Source: Verrucomicrobiota bacterium (GTDB taxonomy: Bacteria > Verrucomicrobiota > Verrucomicrobiia > Limisphaerales > UBA9464). From it: 64,000 nucleotides of DNA. Both the position numbers and the translations under genes were made by a program. Each line of letters starts with the position of its first letter. Position 1 is the first letter of the stretch. Positions 1 through 8,940 of the stretch are shown here, in pieces. Location: assembly GCA_016871805.1 (NCBI GenBank), contig VHCG01000011.1:1-64000 (forward strand). The letters are read 5' to 3'. The notes under the pieces were generated by a model, which saw only the letters and a program-made list of their open reading frames with translations, was not told where the DNA came from and did not search any database.

Positions 1-105
1 CGATTTCGCGATCGCTGCCACCCCAACCGTCGCCGACAGGACCAGCGGAAGGAGCAACGAATCCACCGTCGCTCGGAATCTCAGCGGAAGGATTTTCCGA
101 TTCAT
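1..105 (-). CDS. N-terminus of a secreted protein (partial, runs off window)
   Basis: An ATG at 105 reading leftward gives 35 codons with no stop up to the window edge. The peptide starts MNRKILPLRFRATV and continues with a leucine/valine-rich stretch (LLLPLVLSATVGVAAIA), which looks like a signal peptide or membrane anchor. An AAAGG-like ribosome binding stretch lies about 6 bases upstream. Nothing about the mature protein is visible, so no function can be given. It is divergent from the lectin-like gene that follows. Confidence 0.5.
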   Translation of the reverse strand, partial: MNRKILPLRFRATVDSLLLPLVLSATVGVAAIAKS

Positions 106-289
106 GATCAACCTTTGATGGGTGTGGGTCGCCCGACAAGCCCTGGGCGAGGCGGATCCGAAACCAAGCGGTCGATGACCTGCCCCTGATCCTTTGACCC
201 CTGATCCTTGCCGGGGGATGAAACCCACTCGATCCGCCGGGCCGGTTCCAATCCTTGCCTGGCGAAACCATGGACTCCAGTCTGACACC

Positions 290-1276
290 ATGATGGCTCT
301 CGACCCGTCAGAAAGCCGGTCTGTGCGACGGTGTGTCCTCATCATGACGGCGCTGCTCACAGGGCCCTCCGCCCTTGCACAGGTCATTGCAGGGCCGTTC
401 GTCAGCCCGGTTAATCACCATCCCTATTCTCTCTTGGGCGAGAGTACGTGGGAGGAGGCCGAGGCCTTGGCCGTCAGCCTAGGCGGGCACCTGGCCACGG
501 TGCGTACGGAGGAGGAGCAATCCTGGCTGTTTGACCGGTTCGGCAATCGGGGGGGTCGATCCCGAAGCCTATGGATCGGTCTGCACCGCATCTCACCCGG
601 CGGGGATTTCGCGTGGATCGGTGGCGAGCCGGTCACCTACACGCACTGGCTTCCGGGTCAGCCGGATGACTCACCGGTCACCCAAGGCGAGAACCATGTC
701 CACATGCTCAACACGGCCAACGCCTACGGCCATCCGGCCGGATACTGGAACGATCTGGCGAGTCCGAATTGGGCGTTTGTCACGTTCAACCCGCTCTGCG
801 GGGTCGTGGAGTTCCTCTCTCCCGTCGGAACCGATGTCCGACTGTCCCTGGTGTCTGACGGGGGTGGATGGCGTGTCGAGGCAAAGGTTCCAGTGACGAC
901 AGTCCGCTTGATATGGGAGGTCTCACCCGCCTTGGATCCGCCGTCATGGTCGGTAGTGGATGTTCAATCCGACCCGTCCGGACGGGCGATCTGGAGTCGG
1001 ACGGTCTCCTTCGAAGAAAGCGCGGCGTTCCATCGCGTGCGCGTTCAAGACACACCCGGATTCAACGGGCGACCCGATCAGACCGTTCAAAGCGTGCCGG
1101 AATCCCATCCCGGGGCGTTGCCGTTGGGGTCCGCCCCCAAGGTGTCGACCCCCGTCACCGCATTGCCCGAATCGGCGGTGTTGCGAACCGTGTCCCGGGT
1201 CAATGGCGAGGCCACGAACGCCGAACAACCGGATCCATCCGGCGTTCCGTCGAAATCCTCCATCCCTGGGCTGTAG
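290..1276 (+). CDS. Secreted C-type lectin-domain protein
   Basis: The 328-residue product starts with a signal peptide ending near ALAQ (residue 31). A C-type lectin-like fold follows at about residues 40-175: the opening YSLLGESTWEEAEALAVSLG, then GGHLATV, LWIGL, W-x-GGEPVTYTHWLPGQP and the closing YWNDL...CGVVEF. Only a few cysteines are present, so the disulphide pattern of animal lectins is not kept, as is usual for bacterial members of this fold. The C-terminal 150 residues are Pro/Ser-rich with a short repeat-like beta region and no sorting signal. An in-frame TTG at 194 would add 32 residues, but the tandem ATG at 290/293 directly before the signal peptide is preferred. The ligand is unknown; the fold may bind glycan or protein. 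Confidence 0.75.
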   Translation: MMALDPSESRSVRRCVLIMTALLTGPSALAQVIAGPFVSPVNHHPYSLLGESTWEEAEALAVSLGGHLATVRTEEEQSWLFDRFGNRGGRSRSLWIGLHRISPGGDFAWIGGEPVTYTHWLPGQPDDSPVTQGENHVHMLNTANAYGHPAGYWNDLASPNWAFVTFNPLCGVVEFLSPVGTDVRLSLVSDGGGWRVEAKVPVTTVRLIWEVSPALDPPSWSVVDVQSDPSGRAIWSRTVSFEESAAFHRVRVQDTPGFNGRPDQTVQSVPESHPGALPLGSAPKVSTPVTALPESAVLRTVSRVNGEATNAEQPDPSGVPSKSSIPGL

Positions 1277-1483
1277 CTGGGCGACATGGACAAACCCTGG
1301 GCCGTCCCAATGGATCGGGTCGAAGTCAAATCGTTGCGGAATGGGGGCTGCGGATCGGCGCGCAAGACCGTGGTGTTGGGACATCCAGTGCACCGGGTCG
1401 CAGTCGGTAGAAGGACAGGGTGTTCGACCCCAAGTTCCGGATTTCCACAGGGTGCTCGGACCCGCTTTCCATCGCGTTTTGGA

Positions 1484-1512
1484 AAACAAAAAACCGCGAT
1501 AACCCGCGGTTC
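1484..1512 (-). terminator. Intrinsic terminator of tRNA-Leu
   Basis: Read on the minus strand just after the tRNA, a perfect 7-bp stem (AACCGCG/CGCGGTT, loop of 6 bases) is followed by a run of T residues (TTTTTTGTTTT). This is a textbook rho-independent terminator lying 8 bases past the encoded CCA end. Confidence 0.85.
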
Positions 1513-1519
1513 TTGAAGG

Positions 1520-1605
1520 TGGTGCCGGTGGAGGGACTCGAACCCCCACTCCCTTGCGGGAAACAGATTTTGAGTCTATCGCGTCTGCCATTTCGCCACA
1601 CCGGC
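1520..1605 (-). tRNA. tRNA-Leu(CAA)
   Basis: This is an 86-nt class II tRNA with a long variable arm (CCCGCAAGGG type). The acceptor stem is GCCGGTG/CACCGGC, followed by an encoded A-CCA. The anticodon loop CUCAAAA is closed by a 5-bp stem containing one U-G pair, which gives anticodon CAA and decoding of UUG. The T arm GGTTCGAGTCC is standard. Confidence 0.95.
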
Positions 1606-1687
1606 AGGAGGGCGTCGTTAGCGCCCGCGTGGTATGGGCTACCCACTGGGATCACGCAAGAGGCGAAAAGGAGTAGAGGGGAAAAGA

Positions 1688-1740
1688 GGGGGGACTCACG
1701 CAGAGACGCAGAGACGCCGGGAAAGACGAGTAGAGACAGG
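1688..1740 (+). repeat. Degenerate dispersed repeat, copy 1 (GGGACTCACGC type)
   Basis: The stretch contains GGGGACTCACGC followed by two tandem AGAGACGC units and GGGAAAGACG. A clearly related but diverged stretch lies at 40175-40230 (GGGGACTCACGC, then CGACGC, then GGAAAGACG). It sits in a gene-free 261-base gap, and no coding potential was seen. The type of element is unknown. Confidence 0.4.
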
Positions 1741-1866
1741 TTTTTGGAGAGTGCCGCTGGGTGTTGCAGATCCTCTGATCCCACTGGCTGCGACACCTTT
1801 TCCTTCCAGTGACCCCGGTCAGTCCGCTCCCTTCCCTTTGTGGGCGGCTCGCCTCCTGGCGATCCG

Positions 1867-2874
1867 TCAAAGGGCCTTGGTCCAGATTCGCCATTGGGAC
1901 TCGATGCTTCCTGAATTCGGTTCTCCATCCATCACCAGGATCCGGTATCGGAGGACGTGGGTTCCGTTGGGCGGGATGATGAACTCCCCGAGCTGCTGAG
2001 GGGCCCAGCAGAAGAACGGTTCCGTGGGGTGCAACCGCATCGGCTCCGGATGCCGCAGATTCGACGGGTGTCCCAACAGCGCAACGCCGGCAATACCACC
2101 TCCGGTGGAGCCGCCGATCCAACACCAGCGTCCCCTCGATTCGTTGCCCTGGATCCGATTCGTGATGCCTTCGGAGGTCATGAACCGGCAGTTCGCATCA
2201 CCCTCCCAGGCTTCGAGTCCCCGGTAACCCAATCCCCCGTACCGATACTGGAGCAACACCAGCGGTCGATCCGTGACGTTCGTCTGCCGGACGGTGAGAT
2301 CGATCTGATATGGCTGCCCGGGGGCCGTCGCGTTCACCCGAATGCGCAAGCCCTCCTGCAACACGGTCTTCGGCTCCTGGGCGGTGAGATCCACATAGCG
2401 ATGCAACACCTCGATTTCGGCACCCTCTTCCGACTCCCGGGAGCCGAGCCACTGGATCATCTCCACCCGACCCTTCTTCTGGCCCATGTTCCAGAAATCC
2501 GGGGTCCGACCCTCGAACTCCGTCTTCGCCCAGGCCGTCCAGAGACCATGGTGATGTAGATGGTTTTTCGGATAGTCGCCCGACACCACGACGCCTACCG
2601 GAGTCACGAGGGGATGAAGATAACCGGCCCGGCGGTATTCCTCAGGGACCCAGGACGGGGGGAGGCCGTGACCTCCCCTATAGGTGACGACGGGTTTGGA
2701 TCGCAGACGAAACGTCACCGCGTCCTCCCCACATTCAAGTCTCACCGGTTGGGTTTGCCCCTGGTCGGCCCCCTTTACGGTGCCCCCATCTGCGGAGGCG
2801 AGGTAGAGGAGCGTCCACGCGATCCGCCGCGAGAGAGGGCCAAGGACACGACGAACGGAGGCATTGGGATTCAT
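1867..2874 (-). CDS. DUF6807 / PmoA-like secreted protein
   Basis: The 335-residue product has a weak N-terminal export signal (RRIAWTLLYLASADGG) and then a galactose-mutarotase-like beta-sandwich of the family annotated PmoA or DUF6807. Diagnostic pieces are the HPLVTPVGVVVSGDYPKNH segment, the histidine cluster HLHHHGLW (about residue 106), FWNMG, and a C-terminal ILVMDGEP. The name PmoA reflects a historical label and does not imply methane oxidation. Family members are common in Planctomycetes and Verrucomicrobiota and often sit with sugar catabolic genes. Here the gene stands between tRNA-Leu and an ABC exporter, so context gives no substrate. Confidence 0.8.
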   Translation of the reverse strand: MNPNASVRRVLGPLSRRIAWTLLYLASADGGTVKGADQGQTQPVRLECGEDAVTFRLRSKPVVTYRGGHGLPPSWVPEEYRRAGYLHPLVTPVGVVVSGDYPKNHLHHHGLWTAWAKTEFEGRTPDFWNMGQKKGRVEMIQWLGSRESEEGAEIEVLHRYVDLTAQEPKTVLQEGLRIRVNATAPGQPYQIDLTVRQTNVTDRPLVLLQYRYGGLGYRGLEAWEGDANCRFMTSEGITNRIQGNESRGRWCWIGGSTGGGIAGVALLGHPSNLRHPEPMRLHPTEPFFCWAPQQLGEFIIPPNGTHVLRYRILVMDGEPNSGSIESQWRIWTKAL

Positions 2875-2949
2875 GGGATGTCCTCCGGGTATAGACGACC
2901 GACGCCACCCAGACCACCGCGTTCATGGCCCCGGTTGTTGGGCGATGTG

Positions 2950-4833
2950 TCAGTGCGCTCCGAACTGGATCTCCGCAAGGCGACGATACCGCCCGTCGGG
3001 ATGCGCCATGAGTTCATCGTGGTTCCCGGACTCCATCACCCTGCCCTCCTCGACCACGAAGATCCGGTCCACCTTGCGGATCGTCGATAATCGGTGCGCG
3101 ATGATGAAGGCGGTCCGACCCTGAAGCAGTTCCTCCAAGGCTCGCTGCAGAAGCTGTTCGTTCTCGGCGTCCAAGGCACTCGTGGCCTCGTCGAGAATGA
3201 GGATCGAAGGGTCCTTGAGCAGGGCACGGGCAATGGCCAGACGCTGTCGCTGTCCACCGGAGAGCTGGATTCCGCGTTCGCCAACGAGCGTCTGGTATCC
3301 CTCGGGCAGTTTCTCGATAAACCCTGAACACAGAGCGCGTCGAGCCGCCTCTCGGATTTCTTCCACCGTTGCCGTAGGACGACCATAACGGATGTTCTCC
3401 TCGATGGTTCCTGCGAAGAGAAGGACCTCCTGGGGCACCAGGGCGAACTGATCCCGCAGCCGCTCCAGTTCGAGATCCTGGGCGGGTCGACCATCGAGGA
3501 GGAGCCGACCCTTCTGGGGTTCATAGAATCGGAGCAACAACGAGACGAGGGTCGATTTGCCGGAGCCGCTGGGTCCGACCAACGCAACCTTTTCCCCCGG
3601 GGCGACGCTGAGGTGGAGACCTCGGAGGACCTCGATCTCGGGCCGCGACGGGTAATGGAACCCGACGTCCTGGAACTCCACCGCCCCCGACAACCGATCC
3701 CTCGGTCCCTGTCGCCGGGGTTGGGTGGCATCAACCTCCCGCCCGCCGGCGAGGATTTCCCGGACGCGTTCCGTCGCGCCGAGCGTCTTCTGCACCTGGG
3801 AGTACACCTCGGTGAACGACGCGACCGATCCACCCACGAAGGTCGTGTAGAGGATGAAGCGGGTCAGATCGCCATAGGTGATGGAGCCGGACTCCATCAA
3901 TCGGGCGCCATACCAGAAGACGAGGACAATGGAGCCAAAGACCCCGAAGATGATGAAGGAGACCAGCGACGCACGATACATCGCGGTCTTGAGGACGAGA
4001 TCCAGGAAGCCGTAGATCTGCAGCGCGTACCGGTCGAGCTCGAGTCGTTCGTTTCCGAAGGCCTTCACCGTCGCGATGCCCTGCAACGCCTCGTGGACGA
4101 CCGAACCTCCTGCCGCGAGGCGGTCCTGTGCATCCCGGGACCGCTTGCGGATCCGGCGTCCGAAGAGGACCGCAGCCAGCATGAGGACCGGAAAGGTGGA
4201 GATCATCACCCCGCCGAGCCGCCACGAGGTGACGGCAATGAGGATCACGCCACCCACCAGAAGCGTCGTCTGCCGGAGGAACTGCGGAATCGTCGTGGTG
4301 AAGGTCTCTTCGATCACCGACAGATCCGCCGCGAGGCGGCTCGAGAGTTCGCCGACGCGGCGATCCCCAAAGAATCCTATCGGGAACCCGATGAGGCGTC
4401 CAAAGGTGTCGATGCGGAGATCCGCGAGCGCACGTTGACCCGACTGATGGAATCCCATCGAGGAGAAGAACGAGAAGAAAGCCTGCGTCGCGAGGCAGAC
4501 GACGAGGATCAGGGCGGTGCCATCGATCCCGGACGCCCAGGCGGTTGGAGTACCCGACCTGCTACCGGCCATGGCGGCATCAAGGAGTTTTCCCGTCAGG
4601 AATGGGAAGGCGAGGCCGAGGGATGTCGAGACCAGCAGGCAACCTGCCGCCACGGCGAGGCGGCCTCTGTAAGGTCCGAGATAGCCGAACAACACGGCGG
4701 CCTGATGGAAGGATTCCGAATTGAATCGGCTCCGTGCTGGGGTACCGGCGGACCCGGATTGAGGGGACTGTTCGGACGACACGCCCAAGGATCCCACGCC
4801 ATGCCGAAGTCTCAAACCCCATCTGGCCACCAT
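2950..4833 (-). CDS. ABC exporter, fused permease and ATPase
   Basis: The 627-residue half-transporter is of the MsbA/LmrA/BmrA type. An N-terminal hydrophilic stretch of about 35 residues is followed by a six-helix type 1 exporter domain (about residues 45-340) and an ATPase domain. The ATPase shows Walker A GPSGSGKST, the Q-loop region FALVPQEV, signature LSGGQRQRLAIARALL, Walker B ILILDEATSALD and the switch histidine in IIAHRLSTI. It probably works as a homodimer exporting a lipid, peptide or hydrophobic compound. The reading frame stays open to 4902, but the ATG at 4833 has an AAGG upstream and leaves room for the divergent aminopeptidase gene at 4914. Confidence 0.88.
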   Translation of the reverse strand: MVARWGLRLRHGVGSLGVSSEQSPQSGSAGTPARSRFNSESFHQAAVLFGYLGPYRGRLAVAAGCLLVSTSLGLAFPFLTGKLLDAAMAGSRSGTPTAWASGIDGTALILVVCLATQAFFSFFSSMGFHQSGQRALADLRIDTFGRLIGFPIGFFGDRRVGELSSRLAADLSVIEETFTTTIPQFLRQTTLLVGGVILIAVTSWRLGGVMISTFPVLMLAAVLFGRRIRKRSRDAQDRLAAGGSVVHEALQGIATVKAFGNERLELDRYALQIYGFLDLVLKTAMYRASLVSFIIFGVFGSIVLVFWYGARLMESGSITYGDLTRFILYTTFVGGSVASFTEVYSQVQKTLGATERVREILAGGREVDATQPRRQGPRDRLSGAVEFQDVGFHYPSRPEIEVLRGLHLSVAPGEKVALVGPSGSGKSTLVSLLLRFYEPQKGRLLLDGRPAQDLELERLRDQFALVPQEVLLFAGTIEENIRYGRPTATVEEIREAARRALCSGFIEKLPEGYQTLVGERGIQLSGGQRQRLAIARALLKDPSILILDEATSALDAENEQLLQRALEELLQGRTAFIIAHRLSTIRKVDRIFVVEEGRVMESGNHDELMAHPDGRYRRLAEIQFGAH

Positions 4834-4913
4834 GGCCTTGGTCCTATCGGGTTTCAGGCGGGGTCTCGGCCGGGGTTGAAACTTCCCATTCCCCACGGCC
4901 ACCCTCCTGGGCC

Positions 4914-6212
4914 ATGCGTCACGAGCCCATCGACCCCTCGCTGTTCATCCACAATCGGGAGCGCCTCGCTCGTCTGCTGCTCCCGAACTCCCTTGCGATC
5001 GTCAACGCCAACGACCTGGTCCCGACGAATGCCGATGGCCTCCATCGCCCGGTACCCAACTCGGATCTTTTCTATCTCACCGGGGTAGAACAGGAGGAGA
5101 GCATCCTACTGCTCTATCCGGAGGCGGACGACGAGCGGATGCGGGAGATCCTGTTCCTTCGGGAGACGAACGACCACATCGCCACCTGGGAGGGCCATAA
5201 GCTGACCAAGGAGGAGGCGCGGCAGGTCACTGGCGTCCGACGCGTCGAGTGGTTGTCGAGCTTCCCGGCACTCTTCCATCGCCTGATGTGCGAGGCCGAG
5301 CATGTCTACCTCAACTCCAATGAGCACAAGCGTGCGGACATCGTTGTTCAGACCCGCGATGCCCGGTTCGTCGATTCGGTAAAACAGCAATTCCCGCTGC
5401 ACACCTACCATCGCCTCGCGCGGGTGATGCATCGCCTGCGCATCCTGAAGTCGCCGGCCGAGGTCGATCTGCTTCGGAAGGCGTGTCAGATCACCAAGGC
5501 GGGTTTCCAGAGGGTCGCGCGGTTCGTGAAACCCGGGGTCAATGAATGCGAGGTCGAGGCGGAATTCTCGCATGAGTTCATTCGTCGTCGCGCCACCTTC
5601 GCGTATCCACCGATCATCGCCTCCGGGGCCAACGCCTGCGTCCTCCACTACCTCGACAACCAGGAGATGTGCCGCGACGGCGACCTCCTCCTGCTCGACG
5701 TGGGCGCCAGCTACGCCAACTACAATGCCGACATGACCCGAACCATTCCGGTCTCCGGTCGATTCACGCGGCGGCAGCGACAGGTCTATCAGGCGGTCCT
5801 CCGGGTGCTGAAGGCCCAGATTCGCGGTCTGACCCCGGGCAAGAAGCCTCAGCAGTGGCAGGAGGAGTCCGAGGAATTGATGGCCCGGGAGTGTGTCGAT
5901 CTCGGGCTGCTCAAGCCCAAAGACCTTAAGGTGAAGGTCGAGGATCGGATGGTCCTTCCGGTGAAGCGATTCTACATGCACGGCTGCGGGCATCCTCTGG
6001 GTCTCGATGTGCATGACGTCGGGTTCACCACCGAACCGTTTGCCCCGGGATGGGTCATGACCGTCGAGCCGGCGATGTACCTGAAGGACGAGGGTTTCGG
6101 TGTGCGCCTGGAAAACGACATCCTCATCACCGAGACAGGGTTCGAGGATCTCATGGGAGCCATTCCGCTCGAGGTCGACGAGATCGAGTCCCTCATGGCC
6201 AGTCGTCGTTGA
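4914..6212 (+). CDS. pepP: Xaa-Pro aminopeptidase (aminopeptidase P, M24B)
   Basis: The 432-residue protein is close to the usual aminopeptidase P length. The N-terminal creatinase-like domain contains YLTGVEQEESILLL and is followed by a pita-bread metallopeptidase domain. All five expected di-metal ligands are visible: Asp262 (LLDVGA), Asp273 (NADMTR), His360 (GCGHPLGLDVHD), Glu385 (TVEPAMY) and Glu400 (LENDI). It releases N-terminal residues that precede proline, in the cytoplasm. The open frame continues upstream, but the ATG at 4914 starts where family similarity begins. Confidence 0.92.
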   Translation: MRHEPIDPSLFIHNRERLARLLLPNSLAIVNANDLVPTNADGLHRPVPNSDLFYLTGVEQEESILLLYPEADDERMREILFLRETNDHIATWEGHKLTKEEARQVTGVRRVEWLSSFPALFHRLMCEAEHVYLNSNEHKRADIVVQTRDARFVDSVKQQFPLHTYHRLARVMHRLRILKSPAEVDLLRKACQITKAGFQRVARFVKPGVNECEVEAEFSHEFIRRRATFAYPPIIASGANACVLHYLDNQEMCRDGDLLLLDVGASYANYNADMTRTIPVSGRFTRRQRQVYQAVLRVLKAQIRGLTPGKKPQQWQEESEELMARECVDLGLLKPKDLKVKVEDRMVLPVKRFYMHGCGHPLGLDVHDVGFTTEPFAPGWVMTVEPAMYLKDEGFGVRLENDILITETGFEDLMGAIPLEVDEIESLMASRR

Positions 6213-6252
6213 TGCTCTTGGCAATTCCCTTCACAACCTCTCCCTTCCCCGC

Positions 6253-6612
6253 GTGTCACGACTCTCCCAATTCGTCGCGATCCAGGCCACCTTCCGGATC
6301 CATCCCGGGCGCCGCGAGATCGTGGACCGTCTGCTCGGTGAACTCGACCGACGCGCTTCGGACGAACCCTTGGTCCTGTTCCATGAGGCCTCTTTTCAAT
6401 CCGACGACCTGGCGCTGCGCATCGGGTTTCCCTCGGCGGTTTCGCTCCTCGACCATCTCGCCTGCACATCGGATGGCTTCGAGCGCCTCCTCTCGGAGAC
6501 CGACCTGATCCGGATGGAGGTTCATGGTCCGGAGGCGGAATTGTCCCAGCTCCGGGGACCTCTCGGCGTGTTCCAGCCGGACTGGTTTGTGCTGGCGGCG
6601 CCCAGATCCTAG
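6253..6612 (+). CDS. Small protein, possibly an ABM-like dimeric alpha/beta barrel
   Basis: From a GTG at 6253 this 119-residue product reads FVAIQATFRIHPGRREIVDRLL and later LVLFHEASFQSDDLALRIGFPS. The pattern of a beta strand, a helix and a histidine-containing strand resembles antibiotic-biosynthesis-monooxygenase-like small proteins. No cofactor site is recognisable, and the assignment is tentative. It starts 40 bases after pepP in the same direction and may share its transcript. Codon use is GC3-rich as in neighbouring genes, which supports real coding. Confidence 0.5.
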   Translation: MSRLSQFVAIQATFRIHPGRREIVDRLLGELDRRASDEPLVLFHEASFQSDDLALRIGFPSAVSLLDHLACTSDGFERLLSETDLIRMEVHGPEAELSQLRGPLGVFQPDWFVLAAPRS

Positions 6613-6667
6613 TCGGGCCCACCCTGCCCCGTGCTATTCCCACCCACCCGCGGATCATCGCGCTGGC

Positions 6668-7561
6668 CTAGACCGCCAAGGGTGACCCAGTCAGCTTCTC
6701 GTAGGCCTCCAGGTACTTGTTCCGCGTCTTCTCCACCACGTCTTGAGGCAAGGCGGGTGCCGGAGGCGTCTTGTCCCAGTCGAGAGTCTCGAGGTAGTCG
6801 CGAACAAACTGCTTGTCGTAGCTGGGCTGACCCCGTCCCGGTTGGTACTGGTCTGCGGGCCAGAAGCGGGAGGAGTCGGGTGTCAGGGCCTCGTCGATCA
6901 ACAGCAGACCCGAGTCGTCGATCCCGAACTCGAACTTTGTGTCGGCGATGAGGATGCCACGTTCCCTCGCGTGGCGTCGCGCCTCCGCGTAGAGACGCAG
7001 GCTCAGGTCTCGGACCTTTGCCGCCACCTCGCTGCCGACGATGTCGATAGCCTGGGCGTACGAGATGTTCTCGTCGTGGCCGGTCTCGGCCTTGGTGGCG
7101 GGCGTGAAGATCGGTTCAGGGAGTTCGCTGCACTCTTTCAGTCCAGACGGCAACGGGATCCCGCAGACGGTCTGGCTGGACCGGTATTCCTTCCAACCGG
7201 ATCCGGCGAGGTAGCCTCGGACGACGCACTCGATGGCGAGCGGTTTGGCCTTCTGCACGATCATGCTGCGACCGCGCACCTGGGAGGCGTGGGGCTGGAG
7301 CTCCGGGGGCAGCGGATCGTGGGCGCGACCGATGCGATGGTTGCGGAGCCAAGGAGCGCTGAAGTCGAACCAGAAGTGCGAGATCTGGGTAAGGACCTGT
7401 CCCTTCTGGGGGATGCCGTTGGGCATCACACAGTCAAAGGCGGAGATCCGGTCGGTGGCGACGAAGAGGAGACGATCCCCGAGATCGAAGACCTCCCGGA
7501 CTTTCCCGGATTTCACCTTCGGGATTCCGGGGAGATCGAGCGTCAAGAGCGGTGCATCCAT
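6668..7561 (-). CDS. purC: SAICAR synthetase (phosphoribosylaminoimidazole-succinocarboxamide synthase)
   Basis: PurC performs the ATP-dependent condensation of CAIR with aspartate in purine synthesis. The 297-residue product has the family motifs GKVREVFDLGDRLLFVATDR, FDCVMPNGIPQKG, the conserved ECVVRGYLAGSGWKEY, and IADTKFEFG with DEALTPDSSRFW. At about 300 residues it belongs to the longer class that resembles the yeast enzyme. The ATG at 7561 is chosen because the sequence upstream is low-complexity Arg/Ser/Pro and unlike the family. The ArsR-methyltransferase gene lies 82 bases upstream on the same strand. Confidence 0.95.
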   Translation of the reverse strand: MDAPLLTLDLPGIPKVKSGKVREVFDLGDRLLFVATDRISAFDCVMPNGIPQKGQVLTQISHFWFDFSAPWLRNHRIGRAHDPLPPELQPHASQVRGRSMIVQKAKPLAIECVVRGYLAGSGWKEYRSSQTVCGIPLPSGLKECSELPEPIFTPATKAETGHDENISYAQAIDIVGSEVAAKVRDLSLRLYAEARRHARERGILIADTKFEFGIDDSGLLLIDEALTPDSSRFWPADQYQPGRGQPSYDKQFVRDYLETLDWDKTPPAPALPQDVVEKTRNKYLEAYEKLTGSPLAV

Positions 7562-7643
7562 GCGGGACAGGGTTGGATGAGGGTGCCGACGGGTCGAACC
7601 AAAAAGTCTGCCGGGCCCGGGCGACCGTCGATAGGCTCTCGGC

Positions 7644-8606
7644 TCAGGACTTCGTGCGCTCCGACTTGATGCCCGAGGCGAGGAGGGTCTCGAAGTGGGG
7701 TGGCGCTTCTTCGCGGGCGACAACGGTGATCTCGATCCGTCGGAAGCCGGCCTTCTCCATCCAGTCCTGGAGATCGGCCTCGGCGAATCCGTGCCATCGA
7801 TCCCCGTACAGTTCCCTCGCCCGTTCGAATCGATGCTTCACGAGATCGAGGATCATGACCTGACCCCCGGGCTTGAGAATGCGGTAGGCGCTCTGGATGG
7901 CACGGGCGGGGGATTCGGCGTGGTGGAGCGCCTGGCTCAGGATCACGAGATCAACCGTGTCCGCCTCGATCGGCGGATCCTCGAGATTGCCCTGTCGGAA
8001 CTCGAGGTTGGTCATCCCGTTCTTCTTCGCCCTGGCCGCGCCGTACTCGACCATCTTCTCGGAGTTGTCGACGGCGATGACCTTCCGGCAGCGCAGCGCC
8101 AGCAGTTCCGACAGGAGCCCTTCGCCCGAACCCAGGTCGGCAACCTCGAGCGGCGGCAGGATCCGCAACAGCATGTGGCCAAAAGCCTGCCACGATCGTC
8201 CGGGCCCGTAGCTGCGGTCGAACCGACCCGCGACCTCATTGAAATACTTCTCCGCCTGTTCGGAACGCCGGGCGATGACACGCCGGAGGTTGATGACATC
8301 GGCTGACCGCTCCGGGAGTTCCTGGGCTCCTCGGACACCCACCTGCACGAGTTCCCGATCCTCCTGGGATCTGGGTGCGATGCGATAGAACGTACGCTTT
8401 CCCTCCCGTCGGGCCGTGACGAAGCCGGATTCGTGGAGGAGGCCGAGGTGGGTGGAGATGCGGGACTGCCCAAGGCGTGTGATCTCCTGAAGCTCGTTGA
8501 CGGAAAGCTCCTCGTGCTCGAGGAGGGAGAGGAGACGGAGACGGGTTGGATCCGCCAGAGCCCGCAACGCCTTTAAGGTATCGCTCACCCCGGCAGGCTG
8601 GCCCAC
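7644..8606 (-). CDS. ArsR-type regulator fused to SAM-dependent methyltransferase
   Basis: The 320-residue fusion has an ArsR winged helix at about residues 8-80 (LADPTRLRLLSLLEHEELSVNELQEITRLGQSRISTHL) and a class I methyltransferase at about 115-300. The SAM-binding motif I is VADLGSGEG (residues 155-163), the acidic strand end is VIAVDNSEKM, and later motifs are LSQALHHAESP and LKPGGQVMILDL. No metal-binding cysteine pair appears in the recognition helix, so it may sense SAM or SAH status instead of metal. That idea is inference. Starts are GTG at 8606 or GTG at 8588. It sits 37 bases after tRNA-Ile2 and upstream of purC on the same strand. Confidence 0.85.
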   Translation of the reverse strand: MGQPAGVSDTLKALRALADPTRLRLLSLLEHEELSVNELQEITRLGQSRISTHLGLLHESGFVTARREGKRTFYRIAPRSQEDRELVQVGVRGAQELPERSADVINLRRVIARRSEQAEKYFNEVAGRFDRSYGPGRSWQAFGHMLLRILPPLEVADLGSGEGLLSELLALRCRKVIAVDNSEKMVEYGAARAKKNGMTNLEFRQGNLEDPPIEADTVDLVILSQALHHAESPARAIQSAYRILKPGGQVMILDLVKHRFERARELYGDRWHGFAEADLQDWMEKAGFRRIEITVVAREEAPPHFETLLASGIKSERTKS

Positions 8607-8643
8607 GCAGGTTGATTCCGTCGAGCCCCGGCTGCCTGGGGTT

Positions 8644-8719
<76 letters not shown>

Positions 8720-8940
8720 CGAGGGGTGCCGATCCGACTCCGGATACAACTGGGAATCGATCAGGCTCGGAGAGCATGAACAGAGCACTGGCCGGAGCAA
8801 CGCGGATGTTCGCCGTGGGCCCGCTTCATGCCGCTCTCCTCGGATCCTCACCCCTCTGGTGCTCCCCACTCGCAGGGATGGCCTTTTCCTCTTGCGGTGA
8901 ATCCATCGCGTTTCGAGGCTGGGTCCCTCAGATCGTTTCG

